A stretch of DNA of 44,786 nt from Phaeoceros laevis (GCA_049999765.1 JBNGIQ010008887.1:1-44786); one strand, 5' to 3'. Counted from the first letter of the stretch, positions 33,583-44,399 are shown. Translations and numbers: made by a program. The notes: generated by a model not told the origin, from the sequence alone.

Positions 33583-35449
33583 ATGGAGCTGTTGCATCGA
33601 ATTTCAGCGCAGGCTGCGCGCGGTGGACTCCGGCTTTGCAGATTTTCTGACGGAGGTTGCGCAGCTGAAATTGCTGCTCGCAGCAGAACGGGCAGCATTT
33701 GTCGGATGTCTGGTGGAGGGGAGGGGTCTGGTCCAGTCCGCTTCAGGCCTAGGCAGAGCACAAAGCTGTCCAAGCAAGTCAGTAGTAACGAGGATGATGA
33801 CGATGGCACCAGGAAAAGTGGACTAGAGGACACCGACGGTAGTTACCTGCAGATGTCGGCAGAGAAGCCCGAGAAACAGCTCAAAGGTACGGTGCCTTGA
33901 TGGTGCTTGCTTTCCAAAACCTGGATTGGTGACACCGGCTCGTCATAAAACTTGAGGATCTCTCAGGTCCCGGAACAGGCGGACGCAGAACGAGAAGGCC
34001 ACACAGCGGGCAGGGTTTGCCACACCAGAGTTCGCCAGTCAGTGACGATGCTGCGCTGACAAAGAGGACGGACAGCAAACCACGAAGCGTGAAGCAAGAG
34101 CGAAGTGCCTCGGCAAGTAGAAAGGACCCCTTGATGCTGCATTTGACTTACGCTGATGGACGCCAGTTAGAGACTACATTCGAAGACGGCAGAAGCATTT
34201 TTGATGCTGGGAATGATGAGGTGAAGATAGTGCATGAGAAAAAGAGCGAGCAGGGTTTGCCACACCAGAGTTTGTCAGTCAGTGATACTGCTGCACTGAC
34301 GAAAAGGACGTACAGCAAACCAGGAAGGGTGACGCAAGAGCAAAATGCTTCGTCAAGTAGAAAGGGCCCCTTGTTGCTGCATTTGACTTATGCTGATGGA
34401 CGCCGGGTAGAGACTACATTCGAAGACGGCAGAAGCATTTTTGATGCTGAGAATGATGAGGTGAAGATAGTGCATGAGAAAAGGCCAGCTAAATTACCCG
34501 GCAATGGCTTTGATCACAGTAATCTGGATGGCATGGAGGACCTGGGCTCAGAAATTCCATTGGTGGAATTAAAAAAATCCGGAAATGATGAGAGAGCACT
34601 TGCAAAGAGATATGCACTGTCTCTGCTTGCAGCAGCGTGAGCGTTTTTCCCACGTTGTGCTTGGTTTTGTTATGGTTGCCTGGCCTCGGGAGCAAGAGGT
34701 GCTTATCTATCGAGCCTCTGACATTGTGCAGGCCCCAGCCTGTAGCAAATCTTAGAAAGAAGCTATCTGGGAAAAACATTTCCTCACGAGTAATTGAAGA
34801 TACTATCAAGAGTCTTCAGAGAAGGTCATTCACCCTGGTCTTTGACAAACTTGCGCATTGTTTCAGTTGGTATACAGATCATCTCAAGTTCAGCTTGCCT
34901 TCTCATACAGATGGTACCTACGTGCAGTGGCTTGCAGAGCGATCGTGAATATGCTGAGCTGTTTGCAAGATCCAGATGGAGGTCGTTTAGCTGGGGACCT
35001 GCTCGCATCAAACTTGTATGTTCTGTCCTCCTGCCTGATGTCCTTGACTCGCAGTAGTTGATTTATTTCCTAGGGAGGTGATCTCTAAGAGGAAGCCATT
35101 TGCCTGGCTTTGCTGACAGGAATTGAGGGGGCGAGGATTAAGTCAAGAGGACATTGAGATGGCTACAAAGCGGGTTTTTGAAACTGTAGATTTTGAGGAG
35201 AATGCAGATGGTGACCAGGATGCGGAATTGAACCACTGGGGCATGACTGCTCAGGCTAAAGAGCGTCTTCTAAAACAGGCTGGTCGTCAGTGGCTAAAAG
35301 GAGGGCCCGGAGTGTCCAATGAAGCACGCCAGCGACGAATGATTGGTTGGTTGCAGCGAAGGGGATTCAAATGGTCTATCGTTACAGATGTTTTGAAGTC
35401 TCTTGGAGGTCAACAGAACTATGACCTTAATTTTTTGGAGGAAGACTGA
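33583..35449 (+). CDS. RecX-family protein, probably organellar
   Basis: RecX proteins bind RecA and modulate its filaments; plant versions act on organellar RECA. Exons: 33583-33886, 33967-34636, 34732-34824, 34928-35015 and 35120-35449, totalling 494 residues. The first about 35 residues (MELLHRISAQAARGGLRLCR) are Arg/Ala-rich and acid-poor, like a transit peptide. Exon 2 encodes two copies of an 80-residue unit (see findings). The RecX core begins AKRYALSLLAA, then VANLRKKLSGKNISSRVIED, SDREYAELFARSRWRSFSWG and PARIKLELRGRGLSQEDIEM. A repeat of the three-helix fold follows, LKQAGRQWLKG...RRMIGWLQRRGFKW, before the end LNFLEED. The N-terminal extension is much longer than bacterial RecX. 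It faces the F-box gene divergently. Confidence 0.87.
34011..34490 (+). repeat. In-frame 240-bp tandem duplication inside RecX exon 2
   Basis: Unit 1 is 34011-34250 and unit 2 is 34251-34490, exactly 240 bp (80 codons) apart. Both begin CAGGGTTTGCCACACCAGAG and both encode LHLTYADGR...ETTFEDGRSIFDA-NDEVKIVHEK. The units differ at scattered positions, so the duplication is not an assembly echo of identical sequence. Confidence 0.95.
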
Positions 35450-36533
35450 CTGAGAGCCAACCTACCAAATTACTGAAGTCTGGTGACTATTGGATCCTCT
35501 TTGTCCAAAGTAAATGGCCACTTACAGCTTACTGTAGGTCAGGTCTGTTTCCAAGGAGGTACCCAAGTAATAGTTGTACGGCCTTTCTTGCAGCGACAGA
35601 GCTTCAGGGAAAGTACTGGTCAATCTGCAGGATGCTTGATGAGAGGATCACAAGACAACAACACAAACAAAACCATCGCGAAGTAACACTGTAGGGACCT
35701 GTCGGACTTTGCTGAAGCCCGTTGAATCCCGAAGTGACGGGCCCAACCCCACAAACAGGGCAAGTTGAAATTCCATGGATGAGGAGCAGCAAGAGGTGAT
35801 GTGCAGAGAGGGAAGTACCCAAAACCAACCTGCAAGTCCAGATATTCTTGCTCTAGTGAGCTGTTTTGAATCTATAAATTAGATAGCCACTGGAGAGTGG
35901 AAACATCACGTCCCATATTTGCTGAGATTGGAGGAATCAGTGTGGATGGTGAGAACTTAGAAGGATGTACAGAAAAAGCTTGTCTACTCGCAACACCTTT
36001 CCTGCAGTACCTTTCATTGGTAGCCATCGGAAAGTTTTAGGCAACAACTATCGAGTAGTGCGTTGTGTCCTGATTTGAGTAGAAGGCTTGTCGGGAATTG
36101 AATGGATTTCACCCTGTGTCCAATATATATTAATCTGGTCTGAACCTCGTAGATACAGGACATAATAGGCGCTAGCACACTGACACCAGCAAGAATGTGC
36201 AGCAGCACATCTGTACATAACAACTAGGAAGCCCCTAGCTGCTTGAGAGAATGAACATTTGTCTTGAAGCTACATGATTCCGAATTGCAATTGTTGGCAT
36301 CATGCGTACTTGACAGCACACACGATGTAATAAAGCGAGAATCATGAGCGACCCTGGCATGGAGACAGATCTCTTCATCCAGCAGCATCTCAACCCCAGT
36401 CGTCTAAGAGCTGCACCTGTGCCATAGACTTGACCTCGTAATGAAAGAATTTGATCAAGCCAGTGATGGTCATCACAGCTGACTCTCTGGTCTTATACGC
36501 TAAACAATGAGCTGAATCTACCAAACTGTCTGC
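35450..36533. other. Convergent intergenic region (RecX / RanBPM-like)
   Basis: About 1.1 kb between two stop codons, containing the 3'UTRs. Short frames only; no gene, RNA gene or repeat recognised. Confidence 0.5.
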
Positions 36534-37919
36534 CTACCACCCATCCTTCCCTCGTTGCAAGACACTTTGCAAGGAGAAAACCTCTCCCTGTCCTCCATTC
36601 AGTGCACACCTTTCGGCATCGCAAGCTGTGAGTTGCCGTAGTAACCTCTCCAAAGCTGATTGTGGCAGCTTGTCCGGTTGTTGAAGAGCAGGGTTTTGAG
36701 CCAGCACCACAGCATTCACCGCATCTGCTATTGTCTCTCGTTGCCCTAATCCTAGCAGATAACCAACAGGTGAGTCTGCTGGCTTCTCGTAGGCCAGAAG
36801 AGCAAGGCAGTCCTGAAGATGCAAGTCCTGTGTGGGAGATTTGCCGAAAAAGTAAGCCAGCTCTTTTCGAGCGTAAGTTACTGCCACTTCCACACAACCA
36901 GCTTTGATCAGCTCCACAAATTTCTGGCAGTGCAAAAGAAAGGTTAACGTGGACTTATCATCTTCTAGCAGTTCCGGGTACCACTCCCGCAACTTGGCAA
37001 ACACCCCGGCCACATCACCATTACGGCAAAGTCTACGCAGAACCTTGCGATGCTCCAGGGCGAAGGTCTCACTGTCTTGCACACTCTTGTTTTCGACAAT
37101 TGGTGGAAAGGCCCCCCCACTGGCAGCATCGAAGGCGGCTAGGGTCTCCTGGTAGCCGTAGTGGAGCAGATAGCCTCGAACCACGCTGTGGCTGACGCTG
37201 AAGGGCAAAGGCAGACTCTCCACCTGCTTGTTCCGCTTCTCGCGTTCTTCATGCGTGAAGGCATCCACATCGAAGACATAAGGCCGCTGCCCGAAGTTCA
37301 CCTCCACCTTGGCGTTGGGAGTGTGCAAGCCGATGGTGGGGAACAGGGGAGTCTTCAATTCTTTAAAAACCGAGCCTACAAGCTTGCCGTTCTTAGTGAA
37401 GAACAATTCTTGAGCAGCATAGTTGATCCCTGCACCAACGGTGTCCCCGGTCGTGTAGGTGGGACCGAAATGCAAGTCAGTCCTTCCTTGCCCCTGATAA
37501 AGCTTGCCGTCGTCACCATGGTAGCCGAAGCTGTTTTGCTCCCATCCAGGATGCCTCGTCTTCTTGAAGTTTTCCTCCGTGAAGCCGATAGAAATGAAGC
37601 CTTTCAGCCCTCGGTCCTTGATAGAGATTTCAAAATAGTACATCATCCTCCGGAAGGGCGCATGCCGGTTTCCCTGAATGGCTCCCACATCGTTTCCATG
37701 GCAACCATCTCCCGTGTAGGTGGCTGTGAGCTTGTCCGTGGAGATCACCAAGAAATGGCCGCAATTGACGGTGTTGAGGTAGCTGGGGGCCTCCTCTTCC
37801 ACCTCATCCTCATCGTCTGCACCTCTCAAGCCTGATCGGCGTGCAGTAAGAGAGGCCAGCGCTCCTGCCAAGGCTGCCAGGGTGGCCAACGAACAGGGAT
37901 AAGACTTTAGATTACCCAC
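36534..37919 (-). CDS. RanBPM-like SPRY-LisH-CTLH-CRA protein
   Basis: Scaffold protein of the RanBP9/10 type, part of the CTLH/GID ubiquitin-ligase complex. The main exon encodes about 461 residues and ends at 36534. It has no ATG before the conserved region, and a good acceptor (ccctggcag) occurs near 37873, so a short 5' exon is probably missing. SPRY spans about 90-215 (YTGDGCHGNDVGAIQGNRHA, MMYYFEISIKDRGLKGFISI, FGYHGDDGKLYQGQG, TTGDTVGAGINYAAQELFFT). LisH follows (VRGYLLHYGYQETLAAFDAA), then CTLH (HRKVLRRLCRNGDVAGVFAK, LLHCQKFVELIKAG) and CRA (CLALLAYEKPADSPVGYLLG, LLRQLTACDAERCALNGGQG). Plant homologues match along the whole length. The conserved part is uninterrupted here. Confidence 0.9.
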   Translation of the reverse strand: MGNLKSYPCSLATLAALAGALASLTARRSGLRGADDEDEVEEEAPSYLNTVNCGHFLVISTDKLTATYTGDGCHGNDVGAIQGNRHAPFRRMMYYFEISIKDRGLKGFISIGFTEENFKKTRHPGWEQNSFGYHGDDGKLYQGQGRTDLHFGPTYTTGDTVGAGINYAAQELFFTKNGKLVGSVFKELKTPLFPTIGLHTPNAKVEVNFGQRPYVFDVDAFTHEEREKRNKQVESLPLPFSVSHSVVRGYLLHYGYQETLAAFDAASGGAFPPIVENKSVQDSETFALEHRKVLRRLCRNGDVAGVFAKLREWYPELLEDDKSTLTFLLHCQKFVELIKAGCVEVAVTYARKELAYFFGKSPTQDLHLQDCLALLAYEKPADSPVGYLLGLGQRETIADAVNAVVLAQNPALQQPDKLPQSALERLLRQLTACDAERCALNGGQGEVFSLQSVLQRGKDGW

Positions 37920-38214
37920 CTTGCCTGACCTGCTCCACGCTCAAAGTCTCTCCCGCTATCCCCGGGCACTTTCCCTCGCCACGGCTCGCAACGCAACGAT
38001 GCCGCAACAATGGCTAGGGCTCCTAAACGTGGAACGAGCTTTATACGTGACGGCACAGGCATTGCGGGTCCCTGGTTAAACCAATCAAATGTTCATATTT
38101 ATCTTTCAGGGCAGTAGTCTAGTCTACCTTTTCCGTGTTTTCAACTCACCAAGCTTTCCTGTCTATAACTCCGGAATCAGAACTGTTATTTATTGGCCCT
38201 GCCTGGTAGGGTCG
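37920..38214. promoter_or_regulatory. Upstream region of the RanBPM-like gene
   Basis: Should contain the missing first exon and promoter of the RanBPM-like gene. No ATG occurs on the minus strand between 37920 and about 38050, so the start codon lies further upstream or the annotation frame is incomplete. Confidence 0.35.
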
Positions 38215-38321
38215 CCAGTGACGACCAGCCTGACTTAGAAGACGCTCTTTAGCTTGAGCAGTGATGCCCTAGTTGTGCAATTCCGCATCCTGGTCACCAT
38301 CTGCATCCTCCTCAAAATCTA
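38215..38321 (-). pseudogene. Inverted fragment of RecX exon 5
   Basis: The reverse complement of these 107 bp aligns without gaps to RecX exon 5 at 35187-35293, with 9 differences by my count (about 92% identity). It is opposite in orientation to RecX, starts and stops inside an exon, and one change turns the Trp codon of NHWGM into TAG. It is therefore a dead, partial copy about 3 kb from its source. Confidence 0.85.
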
Positions 38322-38369
38322 CGCATTTCGGGAGATGAGATCTTAGTTGCATAGCAACTTGAAACGTGA

Positions 38370-39529
38370 AACGTTGCTAACGTTTCTTGGATTCGTCGAG
38401 GTTTTGGAGGTACAGGCAAAAACGTTCCTGGAACCTTGGAGGCTCACTCTAATGGGTTCAGGTATGCCACCCACAAGCAAGCACAGAGAGTGGATATCAT
38501 GTACAGAGATATCAAGCATGCCTTTTATCAGCCTGCCGAGAAGGAAATGATTACTTTGGTGCACTTCCATCTGCACAATCCCATCATGGTTGGCTCAAAG
38601 AAGACCAAAGATGTGCAGTTCTATATGGAGGTCATGGAGGGGACCCAAACCCTTGGACAGCAGCTAAGGCGTGGTGGTCGTGACCCAGATGAGATTGAGG
38701 AGGAGGAAATAGAGAGGCAGAGAAGGAATCGGATCAATCAGGACTGCCAGCTTTTTGTGAAGAAGATGACAGAGGTGTGGGAGGTCTCTCCTTGGAGAGA
38801 GTTGGACCTGGAGTTTGACATACCGTTCCGAGAACTAGGATTTCACGGGGTCCCCAACAAGACAACAGCTTTTGTTGTTCCGTCTGTCAACTGTTCAGTG
38901 GAGCTGATGGAGACTCCTTTTACGGTTGTGAGTCTTTCTGAGATTAAGCTTGTGGATTTAGAAAGAGTTGGGCTTGGCCATAAAGCTTTTGATATGGTTA
39001 TTGTGTCCAAGGATTTCCGGCGGCATGTGCTGAGAATAGATGCCATCCCATCCACTTCGCTTAACAGTATCAAAGATTGGTTTAACTCAATGAATATCAA
39101 GTATTACGAGAGCAGGATGAACCTGAACTGGTGCCTGATCCTCAGGACTATTTTGGATGACCCGGAAGAGCTTATGGCGAATGGTGGCTGGGAGTTTTTG
39201 AACATGGAAGGTAGTGACACTGACGACTCTGAATAATCCAGTGAACGGAAGGCTATGAGCCATCGGATCTGGAGGAGGGATCCAGAGGATCAGATGATGA
39301 GTCTGTCGTGGACACAGAGGATGAGGATGACGACGACGCTGACGAGAACCGAGGCATGTTATGGGATGACCTTGAGGAACAGGCTTCCAAGGAAGACAGA
39401 GAAAAAAATGAAGAATCGGATAGCGAATATGAGAGGAGGAGAAGACGAGCAAAAGCAGCAGGAAATCTGAAGTTCAGAGCACCTGAGTCATCAAGGGGTC
39501 CTCCCCCCAAGAAACCCAAGTTCAAGTGA
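38370..39529 (+). pseudogene. 5'-truncated FACT subunit SPT16 (C-terminal third)
   Basis: FACT-complex histone chaperone SPT16 is about 1,050-1,080 residues; only about the last 370 are present. Homology begins at VSWIRRGFGGTGKNVPGTLE, just after an in-frame TGA at 38367, and continues through HAFYQPAEKEMITLVHFHLH, RELGFHGVPNKTTAFVVPS, SLSEIKLVDLERVGLG and YYESRMNLNWCLILRTI to GGWEFLNMEG. The frame then meets TAA at 39234. The acidic tail (GYEPSDLEEG...WDDLEEQASKEDREKNEES) resumes in another frame from 39251 to the stop at 39529. A 41-nt GT-AG intron at 39211-39251 would restore the frame. The upstream about 700 codons are not found, and an inverted RecX fragment sits where they should be. 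It is either a recent pseudogene/duplicate or an expressed truncated paralogue. Confidence 0.75.
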
Positions 39530-39801
39530 CATGATGTCGAGTCCAGTAGGGGAAGCATGCAGCTACTATCATAAATTTGCAGCGTTATGTGGAGCAGTTG
39601 TAGAATGGTAGAATCAGGTAGATTGCTCTGGCTCGTCATACCTGAAGTTAGCTGTAACATTTGCCAATGGTAAACTTTCCTGTTTTCATGTGTGAAAAGT
39701 GGAAGGCTGCCATGGTGTGTCCAAACTTTGACACCTGCGTCTTTTTCTATTGATCTTAGTGCTAGTAAGCAGCTATGCTAATTCAGCTCGATGAATCCTC
39801 G
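39530..39801. other. Convergent 3' region (SPT16 fragment / L18a-like)
   Basis: Probable 3'UTRs; nothing else seen. Confidence 0.4.
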
Positions 39802-40653
39802 TCAGTACCTGTCTAAGAGCAGTACAATGCCTGTGAACAGGGCTGCAGTTGCTGTGACCATAGCCTGCACAACCAATGAATGAGACGAATTTTCTAGAAA
39901 CGCGCAGAGAGAGTTTTCCACATTCATGACAGGTTCCAAAACTTACAGCAACGCCACATGCAGCTAACCCCGGGCGATCCCGAGGGTCGCGCTCATGATG
40001 AGCGGAGTAGAAGATGAAAGTAGCATAAAGCCATACCGGCGGAATTACAAAACCCAGGAGAAATCTGAACATCAAACGCTAGCATTTGAGTTTGTTTCTT
40101 CATCAGATGAGGCAGTTGATTCTATCTTGGGCAGTTAAATTCAGGGTATAAGCTTATTGATAAGTTCGAACTTACAAAAACCAGCCCAGACCACAGCCAC
40201 AGAAGGGTAGAGGATCATCGTAAAGCCCCAAGTACGGTTGTGGGTCGACAGAAGTTTCATCTTCCTGCTCTCCAATCGGCCCATAGCCACCTGCCAGAGG
40301 CAAAAAGTCCCCGTAAGCTTGCTTGCCCAGTGCTCCTGTTTTGTTTAATCAGCCTCTCGTGGTGCAGAGCTGGCGCTCTTAGAGGGAAATGTCTACCTAC
40401 TGAACAGCATTGCAAAGGCCCGGGTGGCTTAGAAAATGTTCTGTATGCTGGCGTACGCGTCTTCTCCCGTCGCAGAGGTGCTCGCTCCACTGCAATCTCT
40501 TCATCGATACTGTCTCTTCCAATCCTCTACATGTACAGCAGAGCACATTCTTGACCGAGTTCCAGATTTGCGAAGAGACCTGCAACCCTAGATGGAAGCC
40601 CGCGAAATCACGCGTGCACGCACCTGCTGAGGGCTCGATTCAGTAGCGTCCAT
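39802..40653 (-). CDS. 60S ribosomal protein L18a-like membrane protein
   Basis: Small plant protein misnamed after L18a; it is a two-helix membrane protein, not a ribosomal protein. Firm exons (minus): 40290-40176, 40064-39947 and 39864-39802. They give GYGPIGEQEDETSVDPQPYL...PFCGCGLGWF, LFLLGFVIPPVWLYATFIFY, HHERDPRDRPGLAACGVA and AMVTATAALFTGIVLLLDRY. These correspond to the Cys-rich LP-C-G-G-GW motif, first membrane helix, the DPRER-type loop and the second helix of the family. The start is tentative: ATG at 40653 with donor after PQQ at 40624. That exon cannot join 40290 in phase, so a small middle exon is missing from my reading. Function unknown. Confidence 0.75.
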
Positions 40654-41562
40654 TTCATCACGTAGGTTTAGCCCTTCTTGGTAGTCCACCGCCGGAGGCC
40701 GGGAGTCAAGCAGAAGGCAAATCCGAACTCAACTGCAAGCAAGAGACCCGTAACCAATACGAGTCCAGCGAGGGCAAGGGGAGCCATGCTGTGCCAAGAA
40801 TTTCCTGATCAAGAAACAGGACAGCCGATTTCTCCGACCAGATAATTCTTGCGACGATAAAAACTAGGATCTGAAGTCCGAACCGAGGGTTGAGCATTCA
40901 CGCCCGAAGCCCTGGCAGATCTTAGGTGTGCACTGGAAATGCGGCACAGGATACTATCAAGGAACGTGCTTTGGGAGGCCGCGAAACACCGGTGGGCAAG
41001 GAAGAACAAGGTTCTTGACGGTTGGGCCATTTGAAGAGCTCCAAAAGGCATCCGGTCCCGGGAACTTGTCCAAAGGTCGCAGGTAAGGTATGGGACCCAG
41101 GTTTGCTGCACAGAGTTTTGCACATGGTTTGGATCGCGAGCACGAGTTGGGGCCTGGTACCTCCACGTAAGCCCCCTTCATTCGGGAAATTACTAGGAAA
41201 AGAGGCTTTTCAACGGGGAAAATGTGGGGCTGCGGAGACTAGACTCACATCCTTGGCAAATGCCTCGCCACTTGCTCAAGTGTGGTGTGGTTGCGAATCT
41301 TGACGGGGTCCTTCCCTTCGTCACTTACTCAACGACCCAACACTTCCACAACAATTGATCAACAACAATTGATCTCTTATTTTCTATGCATTGGTGATTA
41401 TCTTTAGACAATTTTCCTTTTTAGCTTGCTCACCATGCATTTCCTCTAAGAGTGTTATCATAGTTAAGATATCCTTTTAGTTGTAGCTTAGGCTTACACT
41501 CTTGGTGTTCTCTATTCTCCGGTTTGGCATCACAGCCTCATGGCTACATACTCCTAATGAAC

Positions 41563-41597
41563 AAACTAACAAACTAACTAACTAACTAACTAACAAA
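41563..41597. repeat. ACTA microsatellite
   Basis: About 35 bases of repeated AACT/AACA words, mostly (ACTA)n. Confidence 0.9.
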
Positions 41598-41774
41598 CGG
41601 ACTCCATTTTTCCATTTGTTCCCAGAGCTATGCTCGTATAAATCCCGTAGCCACAAGTAACCACTTCACAACGATCGACTCCGTGGCGGATATCCGCCAC
41701 TATCTAATCTTTCTAAGACATAACCCCTTTTTTGTCCCAAGACCTCTTAATTGGAAGCCTAGACTCTTATCACT

Positions 41775-41820
41775 ATGCTATGTCCTCGTGGACATATATG
41801 CTATGTCCTCGTGGACATAT
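41775..41820. repeat. Tandem pair of a 23-bp palindromic unit
   Basis: Two identical 23-bp units abut at 41775-41797 and 41798-41820. Each contains the perfect inverted repeat TATGTCC-TCGT-GGACATA, so the pair can form two identical hairpins. Confidence 0.9.
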
Positions 41821-42407
41821 GGTTAGTATTATAGGTGGTTGGGCTACATGACTCGGTAATTGCAGCAGATCGCGAAATATAGAACCCTAGGGTTTTTTAT
41901 CCCAGTTGTTTGATAACTATATTTTTCACTACCCCGTCATTCTCACCAGATGTGAAAGGCGAGTAAAACTTCACACACATTAAGAGAGATTCGATAATCC
42001 AAAGTCATCATTGTCAAACTTACATAATCCTCAAGTCAAAGCTCATAATCGATAAGTCAAAATTGCATAATAGAGTAACCCCTCTCACTCTTTTCTACCC
42101 AAGGAAGCCCGGAAGGAAGGAAGGACGGCGGGTGGGCTCTTCGGTAGAATCAGTAGAGAGTTACTTAGGACCCTCCAAAAGCTCTTACAAAAGCTAGCCT
42201 CCGGATAGGGTCCTTAGATTGAGTCGAGCACGCAGCCATTTTTGTTGCCCGGTCGACCTATTGCCCAGATCTGAAAGGTTACATTCATTCGTTCATAATA
42301 CCCCAGTCAAAAGACCTACAACACTCTAGTCAAAACCTAGTCAAACTTCACACTTTGAAGTTAAACATGCACTTCATAAAATGCCCTCTTTCTGTCATTG
42401 TACCCAT

Positions 42408-42441
42408 CGCAGCCATAGTATTCCACCGCAGCCATAGTATT
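42408..42441. repeat. 15-bp direct repeat
   Basis: CGCAGCCATAGTATT occurs at 42408-42422 and 42427-42441, separated by four bases. Confidence 0.9.
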
Positions 42442-44299
42442 TGACACAATTTTTACTTCTTCGCATCGTCATGTTCCACTTTCATTGCACATGAGAAACA
42501 GTTTTGTGCTCTTACCGTGAGGACCTTTGACGAGGCTGTTGTCCATTGGAATATTGCAAGGAAGGCATAGCATAGAGTTGAGTTTATTTGCGGTTCTGAA
42601 TGATGTTGTGGAAGAGGCCTTGGCCTACCTGCAAGGGCATGATTGTGACATTCAGTTTGGAAAACTGTGTTTCACCGTATTGGCACAACAATTTGGCCAA
42701 GGTTTATGCATGCAGTATGAGGTGGATTTTTTTTGGCGACAAGGGCACTTTATAAGAAGGATCGGAAATACATAGATCGGGTTTTGAAAAAAAGCCCCCT
42801 AAATTAATCTACTATACTAAGTTTGGTGAGCTTTGAATGGATAACCATTGCATCATCACCAAAACCTAAAAAGTCGAAGTGTCGGCCTGTTACTACTTGA
42901 GCCGGATTTAAAGAAGGGGGGAGTTAACGAGACCGTGCCACGACTGACGGGACGCGCGCAGTATGAGGTGGCTTTACATGGCACTCTAATATTCACAGTG
43001 AGCAGAGGACGCAAGATTTACCAGGTTACTTATGGCAAAATCAAGACTTTGGATAGCAAGGCAAAGAAAAGGCTATGCAACTAGCATCGTTCCAAATTTT
43101 CTAGAGTTTTTTTCTTCACCAACAACCAAGAGACTTTAGAAAGATTAGAGTCTAGTAGGAACTAGGAACCAATATAAAAACCCAGCCAACCAACTAGCTT
43201 ACCTTCTTTGTCTTGGGCTTGTCATCTTTCTTCTTCTTTTTTTGAATTTTGGCGCTTTTACTTGCCCGATGGATTTTACATTTGTGCCCTAAGGTCGTCT
43301 CTACTTTTTATCTCAACTAATAGCTAGCAGGCTAGACCTGTCATATTTCTACAATATGTCTTCAAGGTTGCCATTTGCAGAGAACTCGTCTTCATCGTAA
43401 TAAAAAAAATTCCTTATACCAAATTCGATGGGCATGGGAGACATTAACATAGATTGAGTAGGCAACACAAGTTGCTTAAGAAAAAGAGACACCTCAGGCA
43501 AAGGAGGAAGCTCAAGCAGACAAAGTTGCTCGGGTAGGAAAGGCTGCTCATGCACACCAGGTGCCTCCAAAACTATAGTTGGCCGAACAGTAGAGGAGAA
43601 AACATCGGCTATCATCCCCCTCCTCCTTGAGGTTATCTAAGAATTTAGCTTCACATAAGCACATCACTCATTACTTCTGAGCTTCACGCGTACGACCAAT
43701 GTATTTTAGTTAGGCATGAGACCAATCAAGTGTGAAGTGCGGGAGGCGTGTGGGCCCGTCAGCGTGGAGATAGGCCGGATAACGTAGGTATATCTCGTAT
43801 CTTTATGACCCATGTGCTAGCATTATATGACGGGCTAACACAGAGGAGCCAAGAACTTTCTTAGTTCCTTTAGAAACTAACTCATGGTACCTTTAAAAAA
43901 AAATCTAAGGCACAATTGTCTGGTTTTCATGGTTGACCGAATATCGAATCATAGAGTTTTTGCAGTGGTTTTTGGTCAGCACATGAAGAAGAGTGTCATA
44001 AACACTATACTCAAATATAGATATGAAAATGGAGTTGAGGAACTTCCTAACCATACAAGAAGTTGATAGAAAACTCTGTAACCCACTCGTCCATATGGTG
44101 GAGATACATATTCATTTTTACTACTACCGAAATGAGTTGAAGTAAAGTTATCTAGAAAGATCGTGAGTCCGAGTTTTTCTTCTTCTTTTTTAACTATTTA
44201 CACTATCTTTTTGCTAAGTTTGACCAAAACATTCACGATTCCACCAAAAACTTTTGGTACATAAGAGGTCAATGATGAATTTCCTGCGCTACCAATAAA

Positions 44300-44399
44300 N
44301 NNNNNNNNNNNNNNNNNNNNNNNNNNNNNNNNNNNNNNNNNNNNNNNNNNNNNNNNNNNNNNNNNNNNNNNNNNNNNNNNNNNNNNNNNNNNNNNNNNN
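44300..44399. other. Assembly gap (100 N)
   Basis: Exactly 100 N: a scaffold gap of unknown true length within repeat-like DNA. Confidence 0.99.

Larger units (their letters stand above)
40654..44299. other. AT-rich, gene-poor, repeat-bearing region
   Basis: No conserved coding region was found in about 3.6 kb. Frames such as 42848-43084 (+) and 43349-43615 (-) are under 90 codons and match nothing I recognise; they may be decayed transposon pieces. The composition becomes distinctly AT-rich after about 41300. Small repeats are present and listed separately. A GAAGG run lies near 42110. No LTR ends, primer-binding site or reverse-transcriptase motifs could be recognised. Confidence 0.45.

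Noticed and set aside
43349-43615. 88-codon minus-strand frame in the AT-rich flank
   Set aside because: No domain recognised, no homologous partner, and it lies in repeat-like DNA.
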